DNA of 64,000 nucleotides, taken from contig CM040764.1 of NCBI GenBank assembly GCA_022829145.1, positions 16,651,361 through 16,715,360 on the forward strand. Reading direction: 5' to 3'. The stretch comes from Albula goreensis. Its lineage: Eukaryota; Chordata; Actinopteri; Albuliformes; Albulidae. Below are positions 11,950-22,354 of this stretch, piece by piece. The translations under genes and the position numbers were made by a program. The notes below the pieces were generated by a model. That model did not search any database, was not told where the DNA came from, and saw nothing but the letters and a program-made list of their open reading frames with translations. Each line of letters begins with the position of its first letter. The first letter of the stretch is position 1.

Positions 11950-12190
11950 ACTCAACAGACTTGATCATTTTTCCCGGTGTTTCAAGAGTTTAAGCAGGAA
12001 TATTCAGCAATAGTTGACAACTTGATACAGACAATATACAAGCCACACAACTCCAACAGGCATTCTAGCAAAGCGTCGCGGTAAATATTCAATCGTGGCA
12101 AAATTGCTACCTTCAATATTATTACAGGCACTAGTTCAGTCACTCGGGGTCCTTCGTGTCATTCATTTCCCAGCATTCCCTCGTGCTTTC
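11950..12190. promoter_or_regulatory. Possible bidirectional promoter between the coiled-coil gene (-) and rpl35a (+)
   Basis: The interval lies between the presumed 5' ends of two divergent genes. TTCCCAGCATTCC at 12167-12179 resembles the ZNF143/SBS core, common at housekeeping bidirectional promoters, and sits about 10-20 bp upstream of the TOP tract that should mark the rpl35a start site. No TATA box is seen. Confidence 0.35.
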
Positions 12191-12219
12191 TTTTTTCTCC
12201 ATATTTGATAGCCGTACAG
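12186..12219 (+). other. rpl35a: rpl35a non-coding first exon with 5'-TOP tract
   Basis: A terminal oligopyrimidine tract (CTTTCTTTTTTCTCC, 12186-12200) is followed by a short exon ending ACAG at 12219 and a GTGAGG donor. This matches the usual structure of vertebrate ribosomal protein genes, where TOP mRNAs are under mTOR/LARP1 translational control. It would join the acceptor TTTGCAG before 12986, the exon that holds the ATG. Confidence 0.55.
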
Positions 12220-13005
12220 GTGAGGAATGCTAACAAGTGAAATCAGTGTGTTGTTAAACAGTTGTAAAGGTATAATGGGTGGAAAATTCCCATCCATTTC
12301 TGCTGGGACGAGTCCCACTTTTACGCACACATTTATGTGTGTACGATTACAACTAGGATGTCAGAAATGATAACTGGATTTCGTCTGAAGTGGGCCGTGG
12401 AAACAGACTGGCTCGTCACCTCCATGCAGGAATCGCATGCACCAGCGAAGTATGCCTGTTATATCTTACGAGAACTCGTTCAATATTTTAATGCCAGTTG
12501 AAGTAGCTGACTTCACCCATTTAGTTCTAGTGCGTGCTTGCTATCCATACAGTACATGTTTGGAAGGAGAGCGCCTTATAAATGTCGAGTGAAGGGATGA
12601 GGCTACACGATTATACCCATCGGACTGAAATCCTTGGGTCAAATTGTTGTCGGCGTTTCTAAAATTGGAAGAGTTGCCAAACGATTTGCCAAAGACTGCT
12701 TGATACACTTTGGTCTTGTGAAATTTTGTATGTCTTGCGTTAGGGTCCTTGAACCACAGCTCGGGTAGTCCGAGCACATGCAGCGACTTGGGGTCAAAGA
12801 CTTACAGCACAGAAATTTTGTAATTTGGCCGACGTACAAAATATGAAAGTCGTGTAGCGTGTACATGACATAAGAATGTTTGTTTTGTGCACTTATTACC
12901 ATTGCAGCAGGGTCAGTTCAGTGCAGTCTTGTTCTTCAACATCTGCTCATTTCCCCACGTGTCGCTCTTTACCCAGGGTTTGCAGCTTGCTGCTTTTGTA
13001 CCACA

Positions 13006-15318
13006 ATGCCAGGAAGGTGAGTACAGCGCACGGAGCAATTAATGATATTTGCAGTTAACTTGTTTTGGGGTTGGCCCTGTGGCTGACATACTGAATTAAT
13101 ACCACCTGTTTTTACATTTACATTTGGTTGCTAATACTCAACTGTTTTTGGACCTCGTACGAGGTTGTGGTTTTAGCATTTAGTGCTCAGCTTTAGGGGT
13201 TAGTTATCTACCTGGACATGACTGTGTGAAGTGTGAACAACTTTAAAACATGCTTCCATTTTGCCAGTTAAGATGTATTGATGCACCATATAGGTTGGAT
13301 GGACTAAAGATTGTACATTATGCAGTATCCATGTAATGCTGTGGGGTGATGTAGTTCTGGGGGCTGACTGTACTCTCTGCTCAGACTGTGGAGCAAGGCC
13401 ATCTTCACTGGGTACAAGCGCGGGCTGAGGAACCAGCGTGAGCAAACAGCCCTGCTGAAGGTGGAGGGGTTGTACACGCGTGAAGAGACAGACTTCTACC
13501 TGGGCAAGCGCTGCGCCTTCGTCTACAAAGCCAAAAGGTGAGCCTCCTTTGGGGTTGCTACACTGTGAAAACCCCCCTGCCGCAGTCTCTGTGGTGGTAG
13601 TGGGAAGTGTGGTTCCTGAGAGCTTTATCATTTACTCAGACTTGGCTCTCTCATATATTAGACTCCAGTGAGGTATTTCATACAGGGACACAAGCAGGCA
13701 TTAGTTGTCATTCATGAACCGGAAGAATGTAACTAAGATGTCTAATCACATGATTGGGTTGATGAAGTGATCATAAGTAGGTATTGGAATTAAAATGAGG
13801 TAGATATGGCCCTTTAGGGACACAGCTCCTTACATGTGTGAAGTTGGGGCTTAAATAGCATGGGTCCTGCTTGGTGCTTTTTGAACTTACTGTTGTAAGG
13901 TTAATTTCATATTGTGCTTTGCCTTTATGTGTTGCCTGTTCATTCCATGTGTAATGAATATGGTGTCAACTAAGGCATACATTAAATCTTGTGGTGGTCT
14001 TTTAGAGGTGTTCACCATGGCATCTCATTCTAGGCTACAGCAAGCACATGTAATAAGTATGAACAGATTTTAAGGTAGAGTAAAGCGTTCTGGACTAGGG
14101 CAGCTCTGCAGAGGTATTTGGCACTTGTTACTGGTCCCTTTTGAGTGGGGTGGTTCCACATACTATCCTCCAAGTATAAGCACTTGCCACTTCAGAGTAC
14201 TGTCAAACTTCCAATATAAGAATGCGTTATGAACTGACAAGTCCAGCTATTGTATGAGCCTGGCTGTAGCATTAGTAAGTATGCCTATTCAATGTACTGG
14301 GCATTTTTTACTGATGGATAGGTGTGAATGTGGAAAAACCAAAGCAAATCACTCTTGCATGCAGAAAAACTCAATATAAGCTAGACAAGCGGGCATGTCC
14401 TAGTAATTTGTGTGGAAATGCTGTTTGTGGATGGGTGCAGGTTAAGATTGCAGTCTCATTTCCTCTCCAGGAACACAGTAACCCCTGGCGGCAAGCCGAA
14501 CAAGACGAGGGTGATCTGGGGGAAAGTCACACGCGCCCATGGCAGCAGCGGGATGCTGCGTGCGAAGTTCAGCAGCAACCTGCCCTCCAAGGCCATTGGA
14601 CACAGAGTACGAGTGGTGAGCCTCACCCCATTCCGCCACACCCCCTCATTCAGCCCTCCCCAGGGCAGGCAATACCTAATAGAGCTTCTGGAGATGTTCA
14701 TTAACAGCTTTGGTCTGAGCTTCCCAAAATCTGATTGGCACCAGGTGATTTGATGGTGGATTCGGTCAGTTCAGGTAATTTAGGGAACTTGCTCATCAGT
14801 TTCAGGTCCTGTCTAGCTTTGCCTTTATGTGTTGCCTGTTCATTTCACTTGTGATGAATGTGGTGTCAGCAAAGGCATACAGCAAGTCTTGTGGTGGTCT
14901 CACGGAGGCAGTTTGAGTGGCCTTTGTTTAAGGCCACGACAAGAACAGAAAGCCAGCATAATGAAAAGACCTAACTCAAGACGTGTCTCAGTATGATGCT
15001 CAGTATACACCGAACCCTTGAGAGTAATCAAATCAATATGGAATATGGTGAATAGCCTGTGTCCTGCTATTTTTAAGGCCTGAATCTACATTGGTCTTCT
15101 CCACCTCCTGGTTTTACAAGCTAAACATAACTAATACTTGATTGAGGAAAAATGTCATTTTTCCCACAAACCTACTGTGAAAATTATTTAAATTTTCCTG
15201 TTTTTCCCAGCTTAACTTTCCAAAGTTGTAATCCCCTCACTTAGACATATACTGAAAGGTTAACCTACATATTATGTTTTGGCTTCTCTTTCAGATGCTG
15301 TACCCTTCACGAGTCTGA
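13006..15318 (+). CDS. rpl35a: 60S ribosomal protein L35a (eL33)
   Basis: Coding exons are 13006-13016, 13385-13537, 14471-14615 and 15295-15318. They total 333 nt, giving 110 residues, the same length as human RPL35A. The protein starts [20 protein letters not shown], continues through [20 protein letters not shown] and [19 protein letters not shown], and ends RVRVMLYPSRV. It is a structural protein of the large ribosomal subunit, acting in the cytoplasm after nucleolar assembly. The ATG lies four residues before an intron, a common layout in ribosomal protein genes. Introns 2 and 3 each contain an H/ACA snoRNA candidate. Overlapping AATAAA signals occur at about 15340-15349, soon after the TGA at 15316. 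Identification is near certain. Confidence 0.97.
13918..14051 (+). ncRNA. H/ACA snoRNA candidate in rpl35a intron 2
   Basis: The 5' hairpin is closed by TGCCTT (13920-13925) pairing with AAGGCA, with an inner TTCATT/AATGAA stem. A hinge ACATTA fits the H box ANANNA. The second domain begins CTTG and pairs with CAAG just before an ACA trinucleotide at 14046-14048, three bases from the proposed 3' end. It is about 134 nt and strongly similar to the element in intron 3. The 3' hairpin is less clean than in that copy. The target pseudouridine is not determined. Confidence 0.6.
14818..14950 (+). ncRNA. H/ACA snoRNA in rpl35a intron 3
   Basis: A two-hairpin H/ACA fold can be drawn. The 5' hairpin is closed by TGCCTTT/AAAGGCA with an inner TTCAT/ATGAA stem. 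The hinge ACAGCA fits ANANNA. The 3' hairpin is closed by CTTGT/ACAAG with an inner GGCC/GGCC helix. The ACA box is at 14945-14947, three bases from the 3' end. Length is about 133 nt. Intronic location in a ribosomal protein gene is typical of vertebrate snoRNA hosts, with release by splicing and trimming. I do not recognise the SNORA family. Confidence 0.75.
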
Positions 15319-15349
15319 CTGTCATTTAATGTGTTGTAAAATAAATAAA

Positions 15350-17400
15350 AGTAAATATATTCTAGATACTGTGGGTGGAGTACTTTTTTGGGGGAAGGGG
15401 GCGGATATCTAGATATCCATATTTCATTTGAGCAGTGTGTGTGTCAGTGATGTCATCATAGCATATGACAGGCCATTCGGTCCAGCTAGACTCACTCTGG
15501 AGAACTGCATGGCAACTAACACAGTCAATGCCAGTGAATTTTAAAAAGCTATTTTAATATCATCTTTGCTGGTTTTGGCAAGTTATTAAGCTCATACAAT
15601 GACTGGCAAGTATTGCATTTGCAGTGTGTGAGATTCTCCCAAGGGCAGCCCTGGTTGCCAATTACAGTATGTTGTAAAAGAGGAGAAGGGGCAAAGGTTT
15701 GGACACAATGGCCACATTTCAAACAGCCACACTAATCCAGATTCAGCCAGTGCATGTTGCTTTTCTGCATCCCCTTCAGGCTCATGATCCTCTTTGGGTC
15801 CATTTTGGTAAACCATTGTGGTCAAGGGTGGGTTATCTTATTGAAATATGAATAATGCTGGGAGTAAATTAACATGGAGGCACTGTACAGGGTTTAGCAC
15901 CTTTGAGTCCTTATGGGGGAGAAGCAAATGGACCACAAGTGATGTGTTACTGCCCTTCAGTGACATGACTTAATTATATGGGACATGTAACAGCACCACT
16001 TCCTGTTTTAGGTACTGTCCTGTGCCAACATTTCATAGCAGTCTCTTAATTCCCTTCAGCCTTTTTTTCTGTCCCTTTCAGTTTTCATATTGAAATATGT
16101 TGTTGGCATTTGCCGTGACAGATTAAACTTTTTGCATACAAATACAGGTGTGGGTGAATTAAAAACATTTAGATGATTGTAACCCTTTGTAAACCTGGTG
16201 TTTATAGGAAGGCTGCCTCTTGAAAAATTTGTAACAGAGGTCATTGCATGGTAATGCATAACCTGCTATAATGAACACAAGACCTGGACTTGAATGCCAG
16301 ATGGTACCTTCAATAATGCCTGTTCCATTGTAATTAAAATGGGTGGGTTTGTTACGGTATGAACGTCCATCTCAGAGGAGTCACTGGGTCTGATGATTGC
16401 TCTGCAATGTGGAATTGACGCCAAAGAATACGAAACTATTTCGAGTGATTGGGTGCACACTGTGATGCGAACACTGACAATGGAAACATCTTTTGGAAAT
16501 GATGCCCACACGAACTGGAGTTATGCTTTTATTCACATCGAGATGAAGTGAAGTACTCCATGGCTTCTCCATTCACATATTAACATTACTGAACTGTTTT
16601 GGGAAATTTTAAAATGTACATTGTAGAGTAGATGTTCACCTCTATCTCCAAAAACTGGAGGCCTTTTCTTTTAGAATGGCAAGGCTACACAATAGCTATG
16701 TGGAATTTAACTATGCTATGTTTCTGAACTGTGCCCTGCAACATGTACTTAAGAGCATACATACAAAGTTTGACGAATTTGGCCCCTGGTTCCGAGGAAT
16801 TATTTGTGGCATAGGTGCAGTGAAAGAGTTTTTCCACCAGAGGGCAGGCTTCCTCCAACGACGGACTGATGGTAATGTCCCAAATGATCTAAACTTGAGA
16901 ATCAGAAGTCAGTCGCTATCGGGGTTAGGGTCAAATCTATCTCATGGCAGGAGATAAAGTGAAATTCAGCTTAGGCAATGACTTAAAACAATGTATAGGA
17001 TAAAATAAGTGTAATAGAATTACAACTTTTTATTATTTTCCGTGAATCAAGTGGCTGAATTCTTTCTTGTGTTGACTGAATAGAAATTGATTTTATTAGG
17101 TATGGGATAATATATCATTTAAAGTATAGTCAGGCAGAGCTGATGTACTGTAACCCTGAGCAGTGACCCAACCCCACTGCATGCCCTCTACCATGTTTAA
17201 TTTTGGACTAAAACTCGACAGTATTTTGTTCATGTCATAATTTTACTGTACTATACATTGTCGGTATCATATAGAACATTTCCCTTCAAACTCATTATTG
17301 AAAATCGTAGTTCTCCCAAATTCCTTTTGTGAGAAAGGGATATGCAGACTGAAACCAACGGTGAAAATGTTTGGACACAGCCACCAGTAGAGATCTTTAT
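15350..17400. other. Intergenic region between rpl35a and dvl3; no gene seen
   Basis: Open frames on both strands are short and unlike known proteins, and I see no paired splice sites with coding potential. The stretch is AT-rich without long simple repeats. The dvl3 promoter probably lies near its right end. Confidence 0.5.
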
Positions 17401-17559
17401 TAGTGAATCAAATCAACTTCACTCAGGAACTCTGGGAGGGCACGCGGCTGAACATATTTCCCTTACAATTTTTTTCTTCATTCCATTTTTCTTTTCCTCA
17501 TTTTTCCTCGTTCGTTTTCTCTTTCTCCTGCAGAGGGAGTAACTGGAATATCGAGGGGG

Positions 17560-17931
17560 TAGGTTTTATTCACACACACACATAGACACACATCGGCGCA
17601 CAGCTGGTGGAGAAAGAAACCAGCGAGCACTCCGCCGAGAATAACTTTCCTCCTGTTAAGTAACAAGAGTCATCAAAGGCAGGTACTATTCTGGTTAATA
17701 TTTGTGTGTTTTAAGATTTGAAAACGTGCTTGATTGCGCACAACAATCTTGCTCGCGTACTGGTCGGTCGGAGAGCCGACTGTCTCCAACGCAACCAGGG
17801 CAAAGGATTAACTCCCGTCCAGAGATCTGTGTGTGAAGAGAACGAGTAAAGCGTAGATCCGGCGCCGGGGAGGCTGCTAGAGCGACCCGGGGGCTGGATG
17901 AACTCGGCCCTCCTCTCCCCAGCGGCCCGCA
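17560..17931 (+). promoter_or_regulatory. dvl3: dvl3 promoter / 5' UTR region
   Basis: Sequence just before the dvl3 ATG is clearly richer in GC and CpG than the flanks (GGCGCCGG, GCGGCCCGC, several CGs), as expected for a CpG-type vertebrate promoter and 5' UTR. The transcription start was not located. Confidence 0.45.
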
Positions 17932-20488
17932 ATGGGGGAGACAAAAATCATCTACCACCTCGACGACCAAGAGACTCCGTACCTGGTCAAACTACCCATT
18001 GCATCGGACCGGGTCACTCTTGCGGACTTCAAAAATGTCCTCAATAAACCCAACTACAAGTTTTTCTTCAAATCCATGGACGATGACTTCGGGTAAGGTT
18101 GTCGAACAGCTTTCCATCTTTTACTCGTGTTGCCCATGTTACAGGCTTGTTTGTTGTGCTTTTATAAAACCTAAATTTACTTTTTTCATATTTTCTTTTC
18201 CTCTATGAGTATAATCTAGTTAGCTAGCTAGCCTAGCCTACTTATTTTTGGCCCCTCTTTGGTGCCCTTTGTATTGTCCTGTTTTGGGGTTTGGGGAGAT
18301 ATTGTTCATTCGTCCAAAGGGGGATGGGTGGTAGGAGTGTTGGAGATAATCGTGGACCCTCTACGATTTAGAAAAAGGATTTGAGGTGTCATGGAAGCCA
18401 ATTTTTTCTCCATGCTAACCGCGTCCATCTTGGAAATGGACGCCTCCTATATAAGGCTATTGGCAGCGTTGGAGAAGGGGAGGGGAGGAGAGGAAAGGGG
18501 GATGAAATGTGGAGCAGTTTGCTTTGGAAGTCTCAGTTTTTTTAGGAAGACCGACGAGTGTCAAAGGGGCTGTTTTGGTGCCAATAGGGGTGGAGGTGTT
18601 CTGTGGGGTGCGGAAGGTCAGCTAAACTGGTTGATGTTTTGGGTCTTAAGAGAGTAGTGGGGTCAGGCCACTACAATAAAGCAAAGCTCGCCATATGCTC
18701 AGCGGGGGTGGAGGTTGTGACATCATCGCTTATCTTTGAAGGAAAAAAAGAAACAATGATGACAAGTCATAAGTGCACACAGCTCGTGCTTTACATTACC
18801 ACAGAATTCGCGACGGTTTTTCCCCAATGAAGCGCAAAGGGGACACCTTTTTCACGCTCTCTTTCGATGTGCCGTTGTCCTGCCACACTGTAAAGTTAAC
18901 TCATGTTCTCTAAGCACACAGTCGCGTAGTTCTCTCTGCTCTCCGTTCAGAAACGCTCTAAACTCTGCACAAACTTAGTAAACAAGGAATACATAGCTGG
19001 GAATTTCAGGGGGCGAGTGAAAATGGCGGATAGAAACGGAATGGGAGGGGGTAGTTGACGGACTGGATTCTTTTGTTGTCAAAAGAAAGAAAGGAAACGT
19101 CTCCTTTTGTATTTTTACTTTTTTCTCTGAGGCACTTTGCTAACAGCTCTTCTAGTTTTGCGGAATGAGGTTCTTTTAGCAGTGGAGAGGAATGGTCTGC
19201 CTCACTTGGAATTCCGGAGTTGGATATACCATTCGCCGGGGAATACAGCACGTTGTCCGTTGATACAATGAGCAGATGTAGGCCGGAGCCTCCGACTGTG
19301 AATTACCATCAACTTTTTGAGTCCCCTCCCTCTGAGCAGCTGCCTCTCTAAATGCAAATACGTACAAAGCATCGGTTTTGCTGTTGTTGGCAAGGTTTGC
19401 ATTTATCTCCCAAAACACATACGGTCGAATTCCACGCCCACAAGCTTAAGATTTGAGAGGCAGGACTGCGCTTTTCACAGTTATGGTTCTCTCTGCGCAT
19501 GTGCTTGCCCTGTCAAATCGAGACATAGCTGCATTGAAGCTGGAGAGGCACATCATTTTGGTACCCGTGGAAATGTCTCGTGTGTGAACCTTTCACATTG
19601 ACGTAGCGCATTAGATCATTGCAGGGATGATGGTAGGAGTGTTAAGGACGTCATCATAGAAACTCATGCATTCCTGCATGTTAAATATTGTCCCAAAAAA
19701 GTGTCAGAGATTTGATAGTTTTCCAATTTTATACCCATCCTTTGCTGAACATTTATTATATCTTGTGTTTGATACAGATAAGGTATAGTACATGATGTCA
19801 ATTGTGTAAAGTTTTCACCTTTGAAGTTGCTATGATAACATGTGTCATAAACACTTAGACATTCACACTCAAGCAGACATTGACTTTCACACATATGCAC
19901 ACACCTTTGCATACACACTCTCTCACAAAAATGTGTATACATTTCTGAGCACTGATTGCATATGTACTTTGTATGTATGTATGTTTGTGTTGCTTTTTTT
20001 GGTTCAAAAGAGAAAATGTTAGCGACTGCTGTCATGCAACTGTTTCCATGGTCTGTGTCTGCCCAGTTCAGTTTGAATTTAGTTACATCACCTGTGCTAG
20101 AAGAAATGCATGAGAGCTTTTGAAGTTGAGATCCCTCGGTTTCTGCTGCAATGGCATAAACATACAGCACAGCAGTCTCCACTGTCCAGTGCACATCGCC
20201 ACAGGCAGACTTTGGATCGGGATACTGGCAGTCGGCAGCAGTGTGGAACTCACAGTTGTGTTAATTATTTATTTTTGCTTATGTGCTTGGCAGACTTCCT
20301 TATTCAGAGTGAGTCCACAGTCCACATAATACTGCATTCTTATGCCATTTGGGAGGAAACTTACAGCTGTCCCTTACAGATCAAATGTGGATGGATGATA
20401 AACCTGCTTGTCTGGCCAGGCCAGCTGTCTTCTGTTTCCCCTTATCTGATATTGTGGGTGAATGGTGATTGACACCTAATTTGTGCCA

Positions 20489-20579
<91 letters not shown>

Positions 20580-21912
20580 ACACTTACTGCTGTACTGCAG
20601 GGCTTGGCATCAGGTAGCACTCTTGACTCCAGCGGCCCAGTCTGGCAAAGGGCATGTGGATAGATTCATTGAGGTGTCATGTAGCTCATCCTGACATTTT
20701 TTTTAATGATATATCACTGTATGCAGTTTGAAAATGGTGTTGAACTTTCATCCAGACATGTGTGTAAAAGTATGAGTATTTTGACCATAAATATTGATTT
20801 TATTGATTTTAACATACATTCTTACATATATTACAGAGGTGACACAGCTGTCATTTTCATTACGATGTTGGACAAAAGATGGGGCTGTACTATTTCAACG
20901 AGTGGTCCAAACTGTTGCATTATACTCTGCTTCAGTTTTGCAATGATTTCTTGATGTAAAATCTGGAAGCACTTGTGTCTGGAATGGGCCCTTAACTGAG
21001 CCGAGGTTTTGTCAAGTCTGATTTATGTCAGACGATTTTGTTGGTTTAGTCAGCTTTGTTTTTTCACACACCCACTTTACTCAGTTGTCATATTTTTCAG
21101 AATTTTAAATGGAATGTTGCTTTATTGGCAGAGCGCATGCACTGGAAGCTTGATGGAGTTGTGCCACATTGGAGTGGAAAGTCTGTCATGCTCATACTAG
21201 ACCACCCTGCTCAAAAGGTGTTATATAAATTATTAAAAATGTACATGTGCATTTGCCCCCAGGATGTACATGTTGAATTCACAGTGTATACGGTTTAATA
21301 GTATGTTTTGTTATCATGAAAAAGATACTCAGACTTTCATTTCAGGCCCCCTAAGATGGCTATCCTCTGTCTGTTGGACCCTCCCACCTTTGGAAAATGG
21401 CAAGCTATTGCTCACATCTGCTCAGTATACTATCAATCAATATCACATATGTATAAGACATCATAAATGTGTAATAAATATAACTTTTCATAAAGGTTTT
21501 GTGTATTTCCATTCAAACTTATTTTAATGTATGTGATATGGAAATGTGAAATTAAAAAGCGAGCATATTTTTCAGTTTTTCGAAAAACCCCTTTGCAGAT
21601 CTTTGGGCAGCAACGCGTAATGCTGTGTAGAGCGCTGTAGACTGTGTCTTATGACATGTAAGACTGTTACACCCTGAGAGCACAGTTAAACTGTGTTGTT
21701 AGAATGGAGTTAATGTCTCTGTTGCCGAAAGGAACAGTTAAATGCTATACTGGCAGAAAGTGGTACAGCTGGGGGTGCGGCAGGGACTCTGGGGTCTGAC
21801 TTGATCCAGGAGAGGACAAAGCTGCCAGAAGGGTGTTTGCTTTGGGAGGTGATTCACTCTGGCCTTCCCATCAGAGAGAGAGAGAGAGAGCGAGGGAGGG
21901 AGGGAGAGAGAG

Positions 21913-21955
<43 letters not shown>

Positions 21956-22277
21956 GTGTGCTGAGGACGATCAGCTGGGGACACATTGCTCTGAAGTAGA
22001 AAGCCTTTTTCACTTGCAGGCTCTTTTTGCCTCCTTTCTCACCCCTTTCTCTCTTCCTCCCTACCCCTCCTCCCACTCTGTTTCTTCTGAATCAATGTTT
22101 TTTTAAAGGAAGCTGACCTACTTTCTCCTGTTTTATTTTCTAGACTTGTCCTCACTTTTGTCTGTGTGTCCATGTACATGTGTGAGCACTTGAATGTAAG
22201 TGTTTGGATATTGGCACATTAGATAAGCGAATAAGTCCTGGGCTTTTCCATTTTTTATACACTGACCCACGTACATA

Positions 22278-22354
<77 letters not shown>

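Noticed and set aside
12541..12777. Minus-strand open frame of 78 codons in rpl35a intron 1 that reads somewhat like a protein
   Set aside because: It begins at GTG, is preceded by a stop a few codons upstream, and has no good acceptor or poly(A) signal. Frames of this length are frequent by chance here.
13740..13780. TGATGA-like C box in rpl35a intron 2, suggesting a C/D snoRNA
   Set aside because: No CTGA D box or terminal stem at a suitable distance.
20494..20694. Open frames made of Cys-Val or His-Thr dipeptides over GT/CA repeats (also near 22.3 kb, 30.1 kb and 38.1 kb)
   Set aside because: These are translations of microsatellites.
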